Positions 21,019 through 32,647 of a stretch of DNA of 64,000 nt are shown here, one piece after another (position 1 is the first letter of the stretch; each line of letters begins with the position of its first letter). This stretch comes from Neopestalotiopsis rosae (taxonomy: Eukaryota; Ascomycota; Sordariomycetes; Amphisphaeriales; Sporocadaceae), in contig JALGAS010000007.1 in NCBI GenBank assembly GCA_023078685.1, positions 682,001-746,000 of the forward strand, written 5' to 3'. A program made the position numbers and the translations under genes. Below the pieces are notes generated by a model, which was not told where the DNA came from, made no database searches, and worked only from the letters and a program-made list of their open reading frames with translations.

Positions 21019-22844
21019 TCAAGACCGTGGCTTCTCTGAGAGGCCGGTCTGTTCAACGGCCACCGAGTCATCGTGGATGTACAGATGCATCACTTTTGGT
21101 CCTGGGTAGTTCCTTATGGCGTGAAGCACCCACCAAATGGCAGACAATGCTACAACTCCGACCAAGATGACTGAGTTGTAATTCATGGTTTCCGCATCAG
21201 TCGGATAAGCGTATGCTAAATAGCATCACGTTAGCACACTTATTTTCTTCTCAGCAAGACGCGATCAAACTTACGGAAGCAGAAGAATATTCCAAAGAAT
21301 GCAATGAACAGCACCGCCAGAGCATTAATAACGAATCCAAACTTGCCCAGATGGAAGGGCCCGGGTGGGAAGTACTTTCTTCCCGTGGCCATGTTGGCCA
21401 CAAACGGAATTGCATATGACAGCGTCGTCAGCACGATAAAGGAACCAGTCAGGTTGACAAAGGCTGTCGGACTGCCTAGAGGAATCGCGCCCAACCCCGT
21501 GGCAACTACCGACACAAACAAGGTTGAGTAGATTGGGCAACTGAGGCTCTCGTTGACTTTGCCAAAAAGCGGCGAGAATGGGACGGCATTGTCACGAGCC
21601 AAGGCCCAGTATATGCGAGAGCAGGTGAGAACAGTACCGACGCAACAACACAATGTGCCGATCAAGAGAATGAACAGCAGACCAAACGTGGCTCCAGTAC
21701 TGCCCGTAGCCTGGGAGTAAATGGTGGCCAGTGGGTAGTTGTTGCTGTCTCCTAGCAGCGCCTCGATGTCTGTAATGGCGTAACCGAGAACGATGGCAAA
21801 GACAAACGCGTATAGCCCTCCCAGGCCGATCTGGAGACCAATTGCCTTTGGCAGATCCTTTTTGGGCTGAGGAAGCTCTTCGGCCATGTGAGTGATGGCA
21901 TCTGGAGTTCCCACGGTGAAAGCGCCATTCAGCACTCCTGTCAAAAACGCCACGGCACCAGGCCAACCAGTGAAGTTGTTTTCCGAAAATGAGTTCCAAA
22001 CAAAAGTGCTCGAAGCATGCTGCTTTGGCATCGCGGCTACGACAATAATGGTAATAATGCCGCCCACTATGACGAAAAACATGCCCGCATGCTGCGTATA
22101 CGGCACCAACCTATTGGCGAAAATCACTACGGCTGTCGATAGCCACAGTACCAAAATATAACCAATATAGACATGCCATGTCTCTGCAACAAAACCATCA
22201 TGGTAGATTGCGTACATTTGCACCAAGATGTTGGATGCGATCTGGATCAAAGCCGCCAAGTCGAATAGCCAGCCATAGAAGTTGATCCATCCCGTAAAGA
22301 ACCCTACGGCACGACCCCATTTGGGACCGGCAGCGATAGTCGCCCAGTGGTACACGCCTCCGGCTGTTGGCACTGAGGAGGCGAGCTTTGTTGATTCATT
22401 GTCAGTATACGACCTTGGACTTCCAAAAAAGGTCCTTTCTTATGAGTTTCTCACCTCGGCAAGACTGAGTCCGATGAATGTATAGTAAAAGACGGCAACG
22501 ATAAGCCCAAAGATAAGGCCCGTAGGACCGCCGTTAGCTGCATCGGCATCAGCACAACCCTTGCAAACTCATGATATCACTGATTTTTGTGTTTGTCAGG
22601 TCGTGCATCCTTGCTTACCTATCGAAACTGATATCGAGGATCCCAGTGCCGCCCATGCATTGTCGACCGTCAGCGCGATTCCAGCAAGTCCTACAAGGTT
22701 GTATTGTCGTTTCAGCTGGTCGCGGTAGCCTGCGGCGTTGATTTGCACACCACCCTCGACTGCTATGATGGTTTCCCCCTCCAAACCACCTAGCTCTGGC
22801 TGCTTATCCGCAACCGTTGTCTTTTTTACTTCCTCAGTACTCAT
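21019..22844 (-). CDS. APC-superfamily permease (GABA/choline/amino-acid transporter type)
   Basis: Four exons (21019..21215, 21275..22385, 22455..22537, 22619..22844) give 538 residues; introns are 59, 69 and 81 nt and all phases agree. The N-terminal signature (KRQYNLVGLAGIALTVDNAW, then ANGGPTGLIFGLI and SVPTAGGVYHWA) is that of fungal amino acid/choline/GABA permeases (Uga4/Hnm1-like). About 12 hydrophobic segments are evident. The short last exon restores the family C-terminus (MNYNSVILVG, WWVLHAIRNYPGPK), which an unspliced reading would lose. It should be a plasma-membrane or vacuolar importer driven by a cation gradient. Substrate cannot be told from sequence; GABA, choline and other amines are all possible. 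Confidence 0.9.
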
Positions 22845-24850
22845 CGTGATGGCATGAATATCGCCAATCGTATACTATGAGAGCCAAGACAAGATAGCGC
22901 CCTCCGTCAATTCGGAACGCTCCGCCGGGAGGATCCACCTGACCTAGTTCCGTGGAGCGATAATAGACCGTTTCTCAGCCTGAACTCGAGACTGTTGAAT
23001 TGATATTCGGTCTCTAGGGCAGCGAAAGGACGCGAAAAGACCGAAGAATTGCTGAAGGAAGGCAAAGAATGCAAAGCGATGGTGGACTTCGAGCAACGCG
23101 AAACGCGTAGGGGATGCACTTCGACTTATAAGCCACACAAATCACCAGCTCGTTTATCTTTCCCAGTTGATAAAGTGACCGATGATATCTGAGTGGTCCC
23201 AGCTGGTTCGCCAATCTGCTGCCGCATTTCTTCATGGCACGCTGTGATCGTCCACCAAGATAACCTACCAATACCAGCCCTGTCGAGATGGACGCCGGGA
23301 GACAGGGGGTTTTCCAATGGTAAAACTCTCCACAATTGCCGTTAGATAACTGCGGCGACTGGCAGTGACAACCATTAGATACGACCGTGGATGCAGTACA
23401 TGGAATGCGAACTTCCTGTCGTGTAACTCATCCGATCTTGCAAAAGCTTTTTTCATACACTACCCAGCTTGAGCCTCTCGGAAAATACACTTCATTATTT
23501 CTCACGACTTGCCAAGACGGCTTCGCGAGCATCTGCTCTGGAGATTCCACCAGGAACAGAGCGACTGGGGGGCGTGGGGGCAGAATATGCAGAAACGATG
23601 GAGAAACCAAACACAAGTCTCCGCAATCGCCTTACCGTATGCATGACGTCCCGTAAAGGTCGCCAGGAGGAGAAATGCAAGACTTCAGTATTAATCGGAA
23701 TTACGTACAGGCTGCGTGCTTCGATTCTCCGTCATGTTGTTTATCACCGAACCGCAAACTCGGGGATCAAGCGAGTCCATACGTAGAGCCACTACAACGG
23801 TACGATACCTAGGATGATTACCAGGACTAGAACTGCAGCTCATCGGTCGCATGCTGCCGACACTCAACGTCTTTTTGACTCTATTTAATTACGCATCATA
23901 GATAATTGGAAGCTGAATAAGCTAGCAGGGTCCATGATAAGCATTCTACTCGCTGCTCGTCAGTCCCGAATGAGCACTGCTGCAACCTTACTTCAAGCGT
24001 ACATATGATCCTAGGTGCCCATGTTATTGGTATTCTTACCCTCGTCTGCCCGGGACTACCTACTCGTTTGAGGCTGCTGCAGCGTGCACGCCCATGCGGT
24101 GCGGCGTGACGTCCACTCTCAAAGCTCAAGTCGTTGCTTCTAGCGACGAATGGTGTCAATCAGACATTCACGTCATGCATTTCTTTCTTTATCTATCTTA
24201 CCAGATACAGTTGAGTATAAATTTATGATACTCAGGCAATCGTGGATCAAGTGGGTGCGTACCGAGTCCTTATTACTTTATATCCTTGAGTAATACTCCC
24301 AAGTCCAAACCTTTGATGTACGGGTCTACCACTTTCATGGTTTTTATCATGATTGGGTCAATTGCTTGTTGTTCTTGTCGATGGCAATATTTTTGATCTT
24401 CTCATTCTTCTATCGTCCTTGGCACCAAAAGCTTTGAATGATTCCTCAGCCATGTCCTCAAAGTTGAATACATGGACTGAGCAATATGCAAATGGGTCTT
24501 CAGCTATGAATCTCCGAAATCGCATTTCTTTCAAGGTGGAATTCTCCGACACCATCTATTACTGTTGCATAGAGCTTGGTTGTGTCTGATACCATAGCTT
24601 TGCATCTGTTTTCTAAAGTAAGGACAGTCCTCTCGACCCAATATTGCCTTGACTGGTTCCTATAGACTTCCAAAGTTGCTTTGATGCCAGGTCAAAATAG
24701 GTACAGCACAATAGAATCAAAAGCATGAAGAGTACATCAAGTGATACTCGTTAAAAACATCTCCCATTCCCTTAAACATCGTGCGAACCAAATCAGTAGT
24801 TGGTGTCACACGCTGAGTGGAAACTCAAGCTCCATCCAAGTTCCGTAGTA
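22845..24850. other. Gene-free intergenic stretch (2.0 kb)
   Basis: Holds the permease promoter and the 3' UTR of the next minus-strand gene. ORFs up to 105 codons overlap one another on both strands and show no protein-like pattern. Nothing else recognised. Confidence 0.5.
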
Positions 24851-26163
24851 TCAAGATTGGGGGCCCAGGTTATTATATACACAGCTACAGCTACCACCGC
24901 CCGCAGCAACGCCAAATTGTCCCAAAATGTTTCCTTCGGCAGACAAGCACGTCGGCACGTCGGGCGCTGCAGCCGCCACGTGCTCAATTTGGACGGCAAA
25001 GGGCCAGGGCGTGATGCTAGATGTAGAAGAGGAAGCCGTATCAGCTGTGAGGCGCGTTTCCACGACACCAAAGGGCACTGTCTCGTCACTGTAATCACGG
25101 TCGCTTTTGCCGCGACTGCGCAGCGACGACGCGGACAGCCGCCGCGTCCATATCGTGGCGCCCAGGGTCGCGGTGCCGTTGAACCAACAGGTCGTGGCCG
25201 CAGTGCCACCAGCGCCATCGTCATCGCCCTCTATGATTCCGAGATCCATGGGGATCCGAAAGGAGAGTCGCTCATCGTCGGTGCCGCGACCCAACACGGC
25301 GGCCGATACATTGGTGAAGCTAGGGGTCGTGAACGGACCAGAGGAGGCAGCTGAGACCACGTACTCGGGCAGCATCTGCGTTGACGATGACGAAGGGGAG
25401 GAGGAGGTGGACGACGCGAGAGATATGGTCCAGAAAAAGGTCGCCTCCGCCCCGAGTGCCGACGTGTTGCTGCTTGCCGTGTATGGATAGCACCGAAAGG
25501 TGTCGGCGTTGGTGGTACACGCGGTGCTCGTGCTGATCAGGGCTGTTGTAAAGGCGTAGGATCCGGCCGGGAATTGGTTGGCCGCTGTGATGTTGTCTGG
25601 CGAGTCTGGGTTGCTATAATACGTACGCACATGTAAGCAAGCGGTATCGTAAACAGAAGCGATATCAAGGAAACGGCATACTTTCGACGCAAACCCAACG
25701 TCAAGCCCAGTATAAGCCCAACGACGCAAACAAGGACAAACGTGGCAAAGAGGGCCAACCGCCGCCAGCCGCCGCGCCTTTCGAGCCACACGGGTCTCCT
25801 CCGATAATACCACAGGCGCGTCCTCCGCCGCCTCGTCCTTTGCCTCGACGTCCTGCCGTTCATCATGGGCGGTACCCAGGCATTCTCCACCACATTATCT
25901 TCGACGCCGCTGCTGTCGTAGAGGCAGCCTACCGCACTACTACCACCGCCAAAGTGGTGGTGTGTCTGCGGAGGACTGGCGGGGAACCAAAAGAGGGCCG
26001 AGACGAGAGGACGCAGCGCCGTCTTCTCCGCCAGCGTCAAGTCCTCTTCGATGACGGGCAGGTGTTGGATGCTGCTGTGTCGGCTGCTGGTGCTGTAGCG
26101 GTGATGAGACATGCGATGAGACGGTCCCGGTCCCGGCCCCGGCCCGTAGACCGGGTTAAACAT
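24851..26163 (-). CDS. Type II single-pass membrane protein, unknown function
   Basis: Two exons, 24851..25613 and 25682..26163, with a 68-nt intron (GTATGC...TATAG) give 414 residues. The N-terminal ~130 residues are cytoplasmic-looking and end in a very basic stretch (RTSRQRTRRRRTRLWYYRRR). A single transmembrane helix follows (LALFATFVLVCVVGLILGLT, ~141-160). After it comes a Ser/Thr-rich ectodomain of ~250 residues with several N-glycosylation sequons (NIT, NTS, NVS, NGT) and six or seven Cys. The positive-inside rule predicts type II topology. Splicing joins the end of the helix (GLRR) to NNPDSPDN. I do not recognise the family. It could be a cell-surface or secretory-pathway protein. 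Confidence 0.7.
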
Positions 26164-28324
26164 GATGATGTTCAGATTTTTGCCTTTTTGCCCTACTTTC
26201 TATGTTGCTTCTCGACTGGAATTGCTTGATTATGGGTTCTTATGAGGCTTTAGGCTGGACCCCTTTGGAGGGATTGATGATGAGAAGACGAGGACAAGCC
26301 CGAGTTCCTGCAACACCTCAATTTCTGAGCCGTTCAGAAGACAATCACCTCCCTTCCAGCGTATAAAGATGTTGACAAACTGTGCGAGTATCAAAGAGCG
26401 TAATGCAACAGTTGCACCGGGTCATAGAAAGCCTATAACCCCCTCAGTGTCCGAGTGCGGTCATGACACTGCATAGATCTCTTCATTTTCCAGTGACCAG
26501 GACATCATTACTTGGAGGAGAGCAGAGGACTATAAGTGTCAGGTCCGTAATGAAAAGGGTCTCAGACGCAAGATAACGTGAGAAGATGATTTTGCGTCAA
26601 CTCAGGCACTGGAGACACAAAAGACCTTTTTGCCCTGAAATAGTGACTGGCTAACTTGTTAGTCCTGTCTTTTGCTGCCAGCTCTGTAGGTCGAGACATT
26701 CTTGTCATCACATACTGTCTCACTTGAGAGCGTCGAAAAAACCGACTACAGCTGAGGAGATATGTTCGTGGAGTTCGGCGACTCGATGAGCCAGCCAATG
26801 GCGTCGGCTCTAGACGTGTGAGACAATGGACAGTAGTATAGTGTTATTCTTAGCGATTTGACAAGAGAGAGAGTTGAGTGCGATAGTCTCATCTGTGGCT
26901 TAGTACTAGTCCTGCTTCTAGACTGGTAGACGGCTAAACTGATTCTCCTCACTTGATATTAATTGTCTTGCGCTGAACAGAAGCTGTCGGGGCGTCACTT
27001 GACTTATGACCGAGCTCCCCAGGCTCGGGAAGCATGCAATATTTGAAAAGAGTCCGAGTTCGCCGCAGAGCAGGTACAGGAACAAGCCAACGATGCATAG
27101 TATGTAGCCTGCATTAAGAGAACTGCTATGCATGCAGAAAAGTTTTATGTAAAGTATCAAATGGTGGCGTGCCAGGGGTCTCGATGTTGTTAGTTACTGG
27201 AACCACGCAGTCGCAGACCCAGACCAGAGGACAATGAAGAAGAGCAGCAAAAGACCAATCATGGACTGGAGTCCACCATTCCGCAGGCCACCTCAAACTC
27301 CATACCTACTTGTACCTCACCTCCTCCATAGCTTGGCCCGTACATATGAGCGGCGGCCTCAGCAGGGAGCAAAGACAGGGCAGGCAAGCCAAAGCAAGGA
27401 TAGGACCTGTTGAAATGAATCTAGTAGGCAGCGGACACACATGGGAGGGAGGCACCTGCATTCTCTCTTGAGCTGATGCCCAGCTTCATTCCCAAGAGCG
27501 CCGTTCACAAAGGCGAGAAAGAAGTATTCTCAGAGTTTGAGAAGAGTAAATACAGACAAACAAGGTCATCAATGTCTGCTATTATCCTCTTGAAGACTGA
27601 AGGTACGCCCAGAAATAACCTGACGTTCGCTGCGGGTTCTTTGCCTCTCCATAGTGGGGTTTCGGCGCATTTAATTAGTGGGTAGGAAGAAAAAATAAAA
27701 AAAAAGCTGGGGCCCAAAACACACGAACCCCAGACCCATGCAGTGACAACAAGGCCTTAAGCATTTTGTCGCTAGGTAACTCTGCATCCACAGCGACCAA
27801 CAACGCCGAACGCACACTAGACTCGATCCAACTTTGTCCATGTGCACAGAGTCCATCCAATCCGTTCAATCAAACCACCACCCGCTTCCCTTCTCCTAGG
27901 TGCTGCTTGGGCACTCACTTTTTGGGCTTGTGCTGCTCCCCTTCTTCGACAGACAAAACCCCTCACGCCGAGTCGAACGGACTCATCAACCATTCTCACC
28001 GCATCCAGCGTTGTCTGCTTCTCTTCCGGTTCTTCCTTTTTCTCTTCTTACTGCGTTTCGCCTCCCTCGCATTTGTCTCTCGACCCGCCTTGAAAATCAC
28101 CACAACGTCGAAGTCGCAACCGGGTGCCTCCCAAGCGGTTACAGCAACGCCCCCAGAGACTGCCGCCCACCGTTAGGCCGCCATCGGCAGATCGCCGCAT
28201 CCGACCTCAGCAAAATCGATACAGCACCTGAAAGCGCTCATTTGTGGTTGTTCCATACAATTTCAACAGTCAAGCTCCTTTGCGACGGCGACACGACTCC
28301 TCCATCACTGCGTCGCGGGGCATA
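26164..28324. other. Divergent intergenic region; STS1 leader at right end
   Basis: About 2.2 kb without a supported gene, between two divergent starts. The right part (27.9-28.3 kb) is C/T-rich, as in fungal core promoters and 5' leaders, for example CTTCTCTTCCGGTTCTTCC around 28020. Short ORFs here are probably uORFs or chance. Confidence 0.5.
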
Positions 28325-29408
28325 ATGAACGTCTTGCTGTCGTCGCAGCCCCAATTTTTTCCTCACCAGCACGATCCCACCCGCCGCTCTCCTACCCGAG
28401 CCAGTATGTTTCTCTCCCTTTATCGCCAAATAGATGAGCCTCAGTGCAGAAAAAAACCTTCGGCACACGCCACGTCGCCGATTGGCTTCGATGCGGCCTT
28501 CTGCATCCTCTCTGCATATCTAGTCCCAAGTTTGACGAGGTACTAACTATGTCTCTTCTGCAGATTCCCCATTTCACAACATGTCTTCCAACCGAAAGCG
28601 AAAGGCCGACGACGATGTCGATATGTCTAGTTCACCTTCATCATCCCCAGCCGTCCAGAACCGCCAACTGTCCCGACCCATGAAAAGATACCGTGCAAAC
28701 GACATTACCGGCCGGCCCTTGACGCTTCCCAGACTACTCGAGACCCTCGATGCTGCATCGTTACGAAGCGTACTGCAACAAATTTGCGAGCGCCAACCAG
28801 AGATCGGCGCAGAAGTTGTCAGAAGCGCACCCAGACCTTCTGTCGCATCGGCTTTTCAGGTCTTGCAGGAGTATCAGGACAAACTTCAGGCTGCCTTTCC
28901 CTATGGAGAGACCAGCTCGGACTATGCCTACTACAGGGTCAAGACACCCCTGATCAACCTTCTTGAAGCACTGGCCGACTTTACGCCTCAGTACTTGCCG
29001 CCGAATGAGCAGCAAGCCACCATCTCACTCCAATACCTGGATGGTGCTACGAAGCTCATTCACGCTCTGCCGGATTGGGAGAGTCAGACTTATCGCCACC
29101 ACAAGGAGAACGCCTACGACGAAATTTCGAGAGCTTGGGCATTGGTCATCAACGAGGCAGCCAAGAAGGGTGCTGGCTTTGTTCTGCACTCTGGTAGTTG
29201 GGATCAGATCTTGGCCAAGCACAACCAGCAGTCTGGAGGACGTCTTGAAAGTGCCATCAGCGCCATGTCAAGCAATGTCGGCTGGGTTGGCGGTAGCCCT
29301 AGCGGAACTGGCTCGCCCTCTCACCAACAGCAACAGCAGCAGCCCTCCGTTCTAGACGATATCCTGTCAGGCAACTATGGAGCTCCTGTCCGAGTTGGTC
29401 CGTGGTAG
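28325..29408 (+). CDS. STS1: Nuclear proteasome tethering factor STS1/Cut8
   Basis: Two exons, 28325..28403 and 28564..29408, give 307 residues. The first exon codes MNVLLSSQPQFFPHQHDPTR and six more residues, and is joined over a 160-nt intron (donor GTATGT, branch TACTAAC, acceptor TGCAG) to the frame containing MSSNRKRKADDD. The MNVLLS start is typical of fungal STS1, so the downstream Met at 28581 is not the preferred start. Core blocks such as GRPLTLPRLLETLD and APRPSVASAFQVLQEYQDKL identify the Cut8/STS1 family, a helical protein that holds the 26S proteasome at the nuclear envelope and is needed for mitotic protein degradation. The basic KRKADDD segment is likely the nuclear localisation and proteasome-binding part. 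A short Gln run lies near the C-terminus. Confidence 0.92.
28404..28563 (+). other. STS1: Intron of STS1 between first and second coding exon
   Basis: Donor GTATGT, branch site TACTAACTA about 25 nt before the acceptor CTGCAG. Phase 1. Removal fuses the two exons in frame, which supports the upstream start. Confidence 0.85.
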
Positions 29409-30503
29409 CAACCTGACTCGCCGGAAGATAATGATGAACTCCCAGACTATAACCAAGACAGAGACTAGATGGCTCCACGTTATAGGATCTTTCATCACGT
29501 CTGAGAAGAACAGCAGTGAACTTGTTCACGGTGAGGAGCGGCGCCTTGTCACTTTTCAAGGCGAGAAGCGATGGAAGTGGAGGAATCGCAAACACGACCC
29601 ATCTGCATTATACATTGGCATCATTCAGCTCGCCGCTGGCATTTACGCACACTCACGACACTTTACGAGAAGACTTTCCCGTCACATTTTCTACTAATCA
29701 TCCATTCCATCTCACCATCGCATCGGAAGAGAAAGCATAGACAAGGGGTTCAGGCTGCTTTTGGGCTCAAGGCGTTTTTCTTTTGTTTTTTTCGTGTCGC
29801 TCTGATTTGAGGTCAAGGACTGCGACTGTTTCTGATATCCCACCATTTCCTTTGTCACAAGAGGTCCACAAGCATGAGGAGGAACGATGATTGTGTGGAG
29901 CTCCAGCAGAAAAAGGAAGCGATACATTTCATGGCATCAGCATGTATTTCAACGAGTGAGTGGCTCGCAGAGGGTAGCAGAGGTGGCAGAGGAAGAAGAA
30001 GATTGACACACTCACCTAATATTATGTAATGACATGCGGATGAGTGTGTTGGCTTTGCATTGGTGCCAGACTACTTTCCAGATGTGAAAGACTTGTAGAT
30101 AGTCAATTGCTGCCAGCGACCACATATAAAAAGGCCTGGAACGGCCTTCTGCATCATGACAACTGATTGATTTCAACTGCGCCATTTGTGAACAACACCA
30201 TCTTTCTGCCAAACAGACAGCAGATGCATTTTAAACTTTTCAGTACTGCCAGGGTCGACCATGAGCAGTCAAACATGACTGCTCCTAGAGATGTGCACAT
30301 GGGTTGTTCTAGTAGTCTTGTATTTATTCTCTGATACCACGATGGGTGCTATTCTCTAGAGACGGACTCTGCCGTGTGGTTGGGAAGGAGCTACTTAGAC
30401 CCCCACCTTCTTTTTCTCAAGTTGACGCCGTCAAGAAACTGAGACATGGAGAACTTCTCTGACTACATCACCTTTTGTTTTGAATACTGGTGAGCGACTG
30501 GAT
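29409..30503. other. Intergenic region, no gene seen
   Basis: 3' region of STS1 and 5' region of the HET-domain gene. Short ORFs only. No repeat or RNA gene recognised. Confidence 0.5.
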
Positions 30504-32647
30504 ATGAGATTGATCAATGCCGCCACGTATGAGCTCGAGGAGTTTGTCGGCGCCGATATTCCCCCATATGCCATATTGTCGCATACCTGGGAAGACGACG
30601 AGGTTCTCTTTGACGACCTCGAAGATCTGGACGCGACGCGCAGGAGGAAAGAAAGAGGATTCTACAAGGTCGAGCAATGCTGTAAGCGGGCGCTCGACGA
30701 TGGTTGGGGCTGGGTTTGGATCGACAATTGCTGCATTGATAAGAGCAGCAGCGCCGAGCTGTCAGAGGCCATCAACTCCATGTATCGGTGGTATCAGGAT
30801 GCCATGGTCTGCTACGCTTATCTGAGCGATGTCGACTCGCTGTCAGCCCTCGAAATATGCCTGGAAGCAATGGCAAGCGCCCGTACCGGCACCGACAACG
30901 CTGGCCTGCTTGACGCCTCAATCCCGTCGTTGTGTCGCTGGTTCCATAGATCCTGGACGCTTCAAGAGCTCATTGCACCCCATTCGGTATGCTTCTTTGG
31001 AGCTCATTGGTCCTACTTGGCCACCAGAGCTGAGCTGGGAATTCGTCTCGCTCAGGCCACGGGTATCTATTACGGTGTCCTCGCCCACGAACTTCCTGTA
31101 ATGGAAGTTTCGGCTTGCGAAAAGATGCGGTGGGCAGCCGGCAGGCAGGCTACCAGGGTAGAAGATGTATCGTACAGTCTTCTTGGTCTCTTTGACATCA
31201 ACAGTGAGTACACTTGTAAAATGCTTTCTCTAGTTTTTGGCACTTAAAGTAGCATAAAACCACCGTCTCAATTCATGTCAGCAGCTAAGCGCATAACTAA
31301 TTTTGGCTCTCCAGTGCCGCTGATATATGGAGAGGGCTCCAAAGCATTCTATCGGCTGCAAGAGTGTATTCTAGCTGGAGGAGAGCAGACCATATTGTTC
31401 TCTGACATAATACCGTGGAGTCCTGGGTCCTCTACGCTTTATGAAGACAAGTCGAAGCTTGTAGCACGGTCTCCGGAGGATTTTGCCGCAGCCCCCATGC
31501 GAATGCACATTCAAAGAGTGCACTGGAGCAGCCCACAATACATCAGGCATGCCGGAGAATTCGGTCTACGTATCCAGCTCCCGTGTCGGAAACTGACAAA
31601 ACAGGATACTGACACCCTTTCACTGCCATCTGTGGCAGACCAAGATTGGTATCTGGTTGCCCTGAGCCTATTGGAAGTTTCCAACCCTGCCAACCAAATT
31701 CCTATTCTTTACAGTACCAAGCTTTCTAAGCGGATCCGCAGTGATACTCCTGCAGCGCGACGTCTCGGGCTCATCGCCTGTGTTGACAGGGACGAAGATC
31801 ATTTCTTCCGGCAGCAGGTCAAACGGTGCTTTGTATCATCCAAGTATATTCTTGTTTCTAGCGAGGACATCCTCAGCTGGAAATTCATCCCTCTAGAGAT
31901 GCTGCCCTTGACCACCCAAGCGTCTCGACTGGCAACATTTGAAGTGTTCATTGTCGAGTCGTCTCACTCCATCTGTGCTTTCGCATCGAGAAACAACTAC
32001 GAAATTATAACATCAGAGAGCCTGGTCAAGACTTCAATGCTGGATCACCGTGAAAGGTATTGGATTTTAACAGGCCCCGACAAGCTCATCATAGCATATT
32101 TCAAGTTGGCTAAAAATTGCGCTGAATTCTGTAAGTACACCGACGCAACCCGCTGCATGAATTTTTGATTCAACCTAGGGCTTTTGTTCTTAAAGCCAAT
32201 CATAAAAGTTTTACTACACAAACTGGCACTAGGAAATATTGGTTTGCTGCATCTTGACCTTCACTGGACGGTATTAATGAATTGCAAACTTCAGTATATC
32301 GGATTCAGAGATTTCCTGTAGAGACTGAAGCGCACAAGATCCTCGACGATTGGCGCTGGGGATCAGAGCAGGGACAATTCAGGAGTCTCCCAATGAGCAG
32401 CCCGTTTCGTCTAGAGAGTCGATTCGTCATAGACCAGCACTTGGACGCGGCGTTCCTTGTGTCGAGGAAGCTAGGTACGCAACTGGTCATCAAGGTCAAT
32501 TTCATGATCCAGCACACCAGTAAACTCCATCTCCAGTCTGCGGGTTGCCCAATACCTGGTGATCTCGACGACTCCAGCCCTGCTCTCACCTCCTCAGTAC
32601 CTATTGAGCTACCAACTCGACAAGAAGGTGACTCTGGGGATCCATGA
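30504..32647 (+). CDS. HET-domain (heterokaryon incompatibility) protein
   Basis: Start at 30504 (MRLINAATYELEEFVG), the usual opening of this family. Exons 30504..31203, 31315..32130 and 32295..32647 give 622 residues. HET-domain motifs appear in order: YAILSHTWEDDEV (~23-35), WGWVWIDNCCIDKSSSAELS with SMYRWYQDAMVCYAYL (~70-110), RWFHRSWTLQELIAP (~147-161), and after the first splice MPLIYGEGSKAFYRLQE. HET-domain proteins trigger cell death on fusion of unlike hyphae or act in fungal innate immunity; a specific role here is unknown. The first intron (111 nt) is secure. The second (164 nt, donor GTAAGT) is in frame but less certain, and the C-terminus may extend through further exons towards 32.9 kb. 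Confidence 0.82.
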
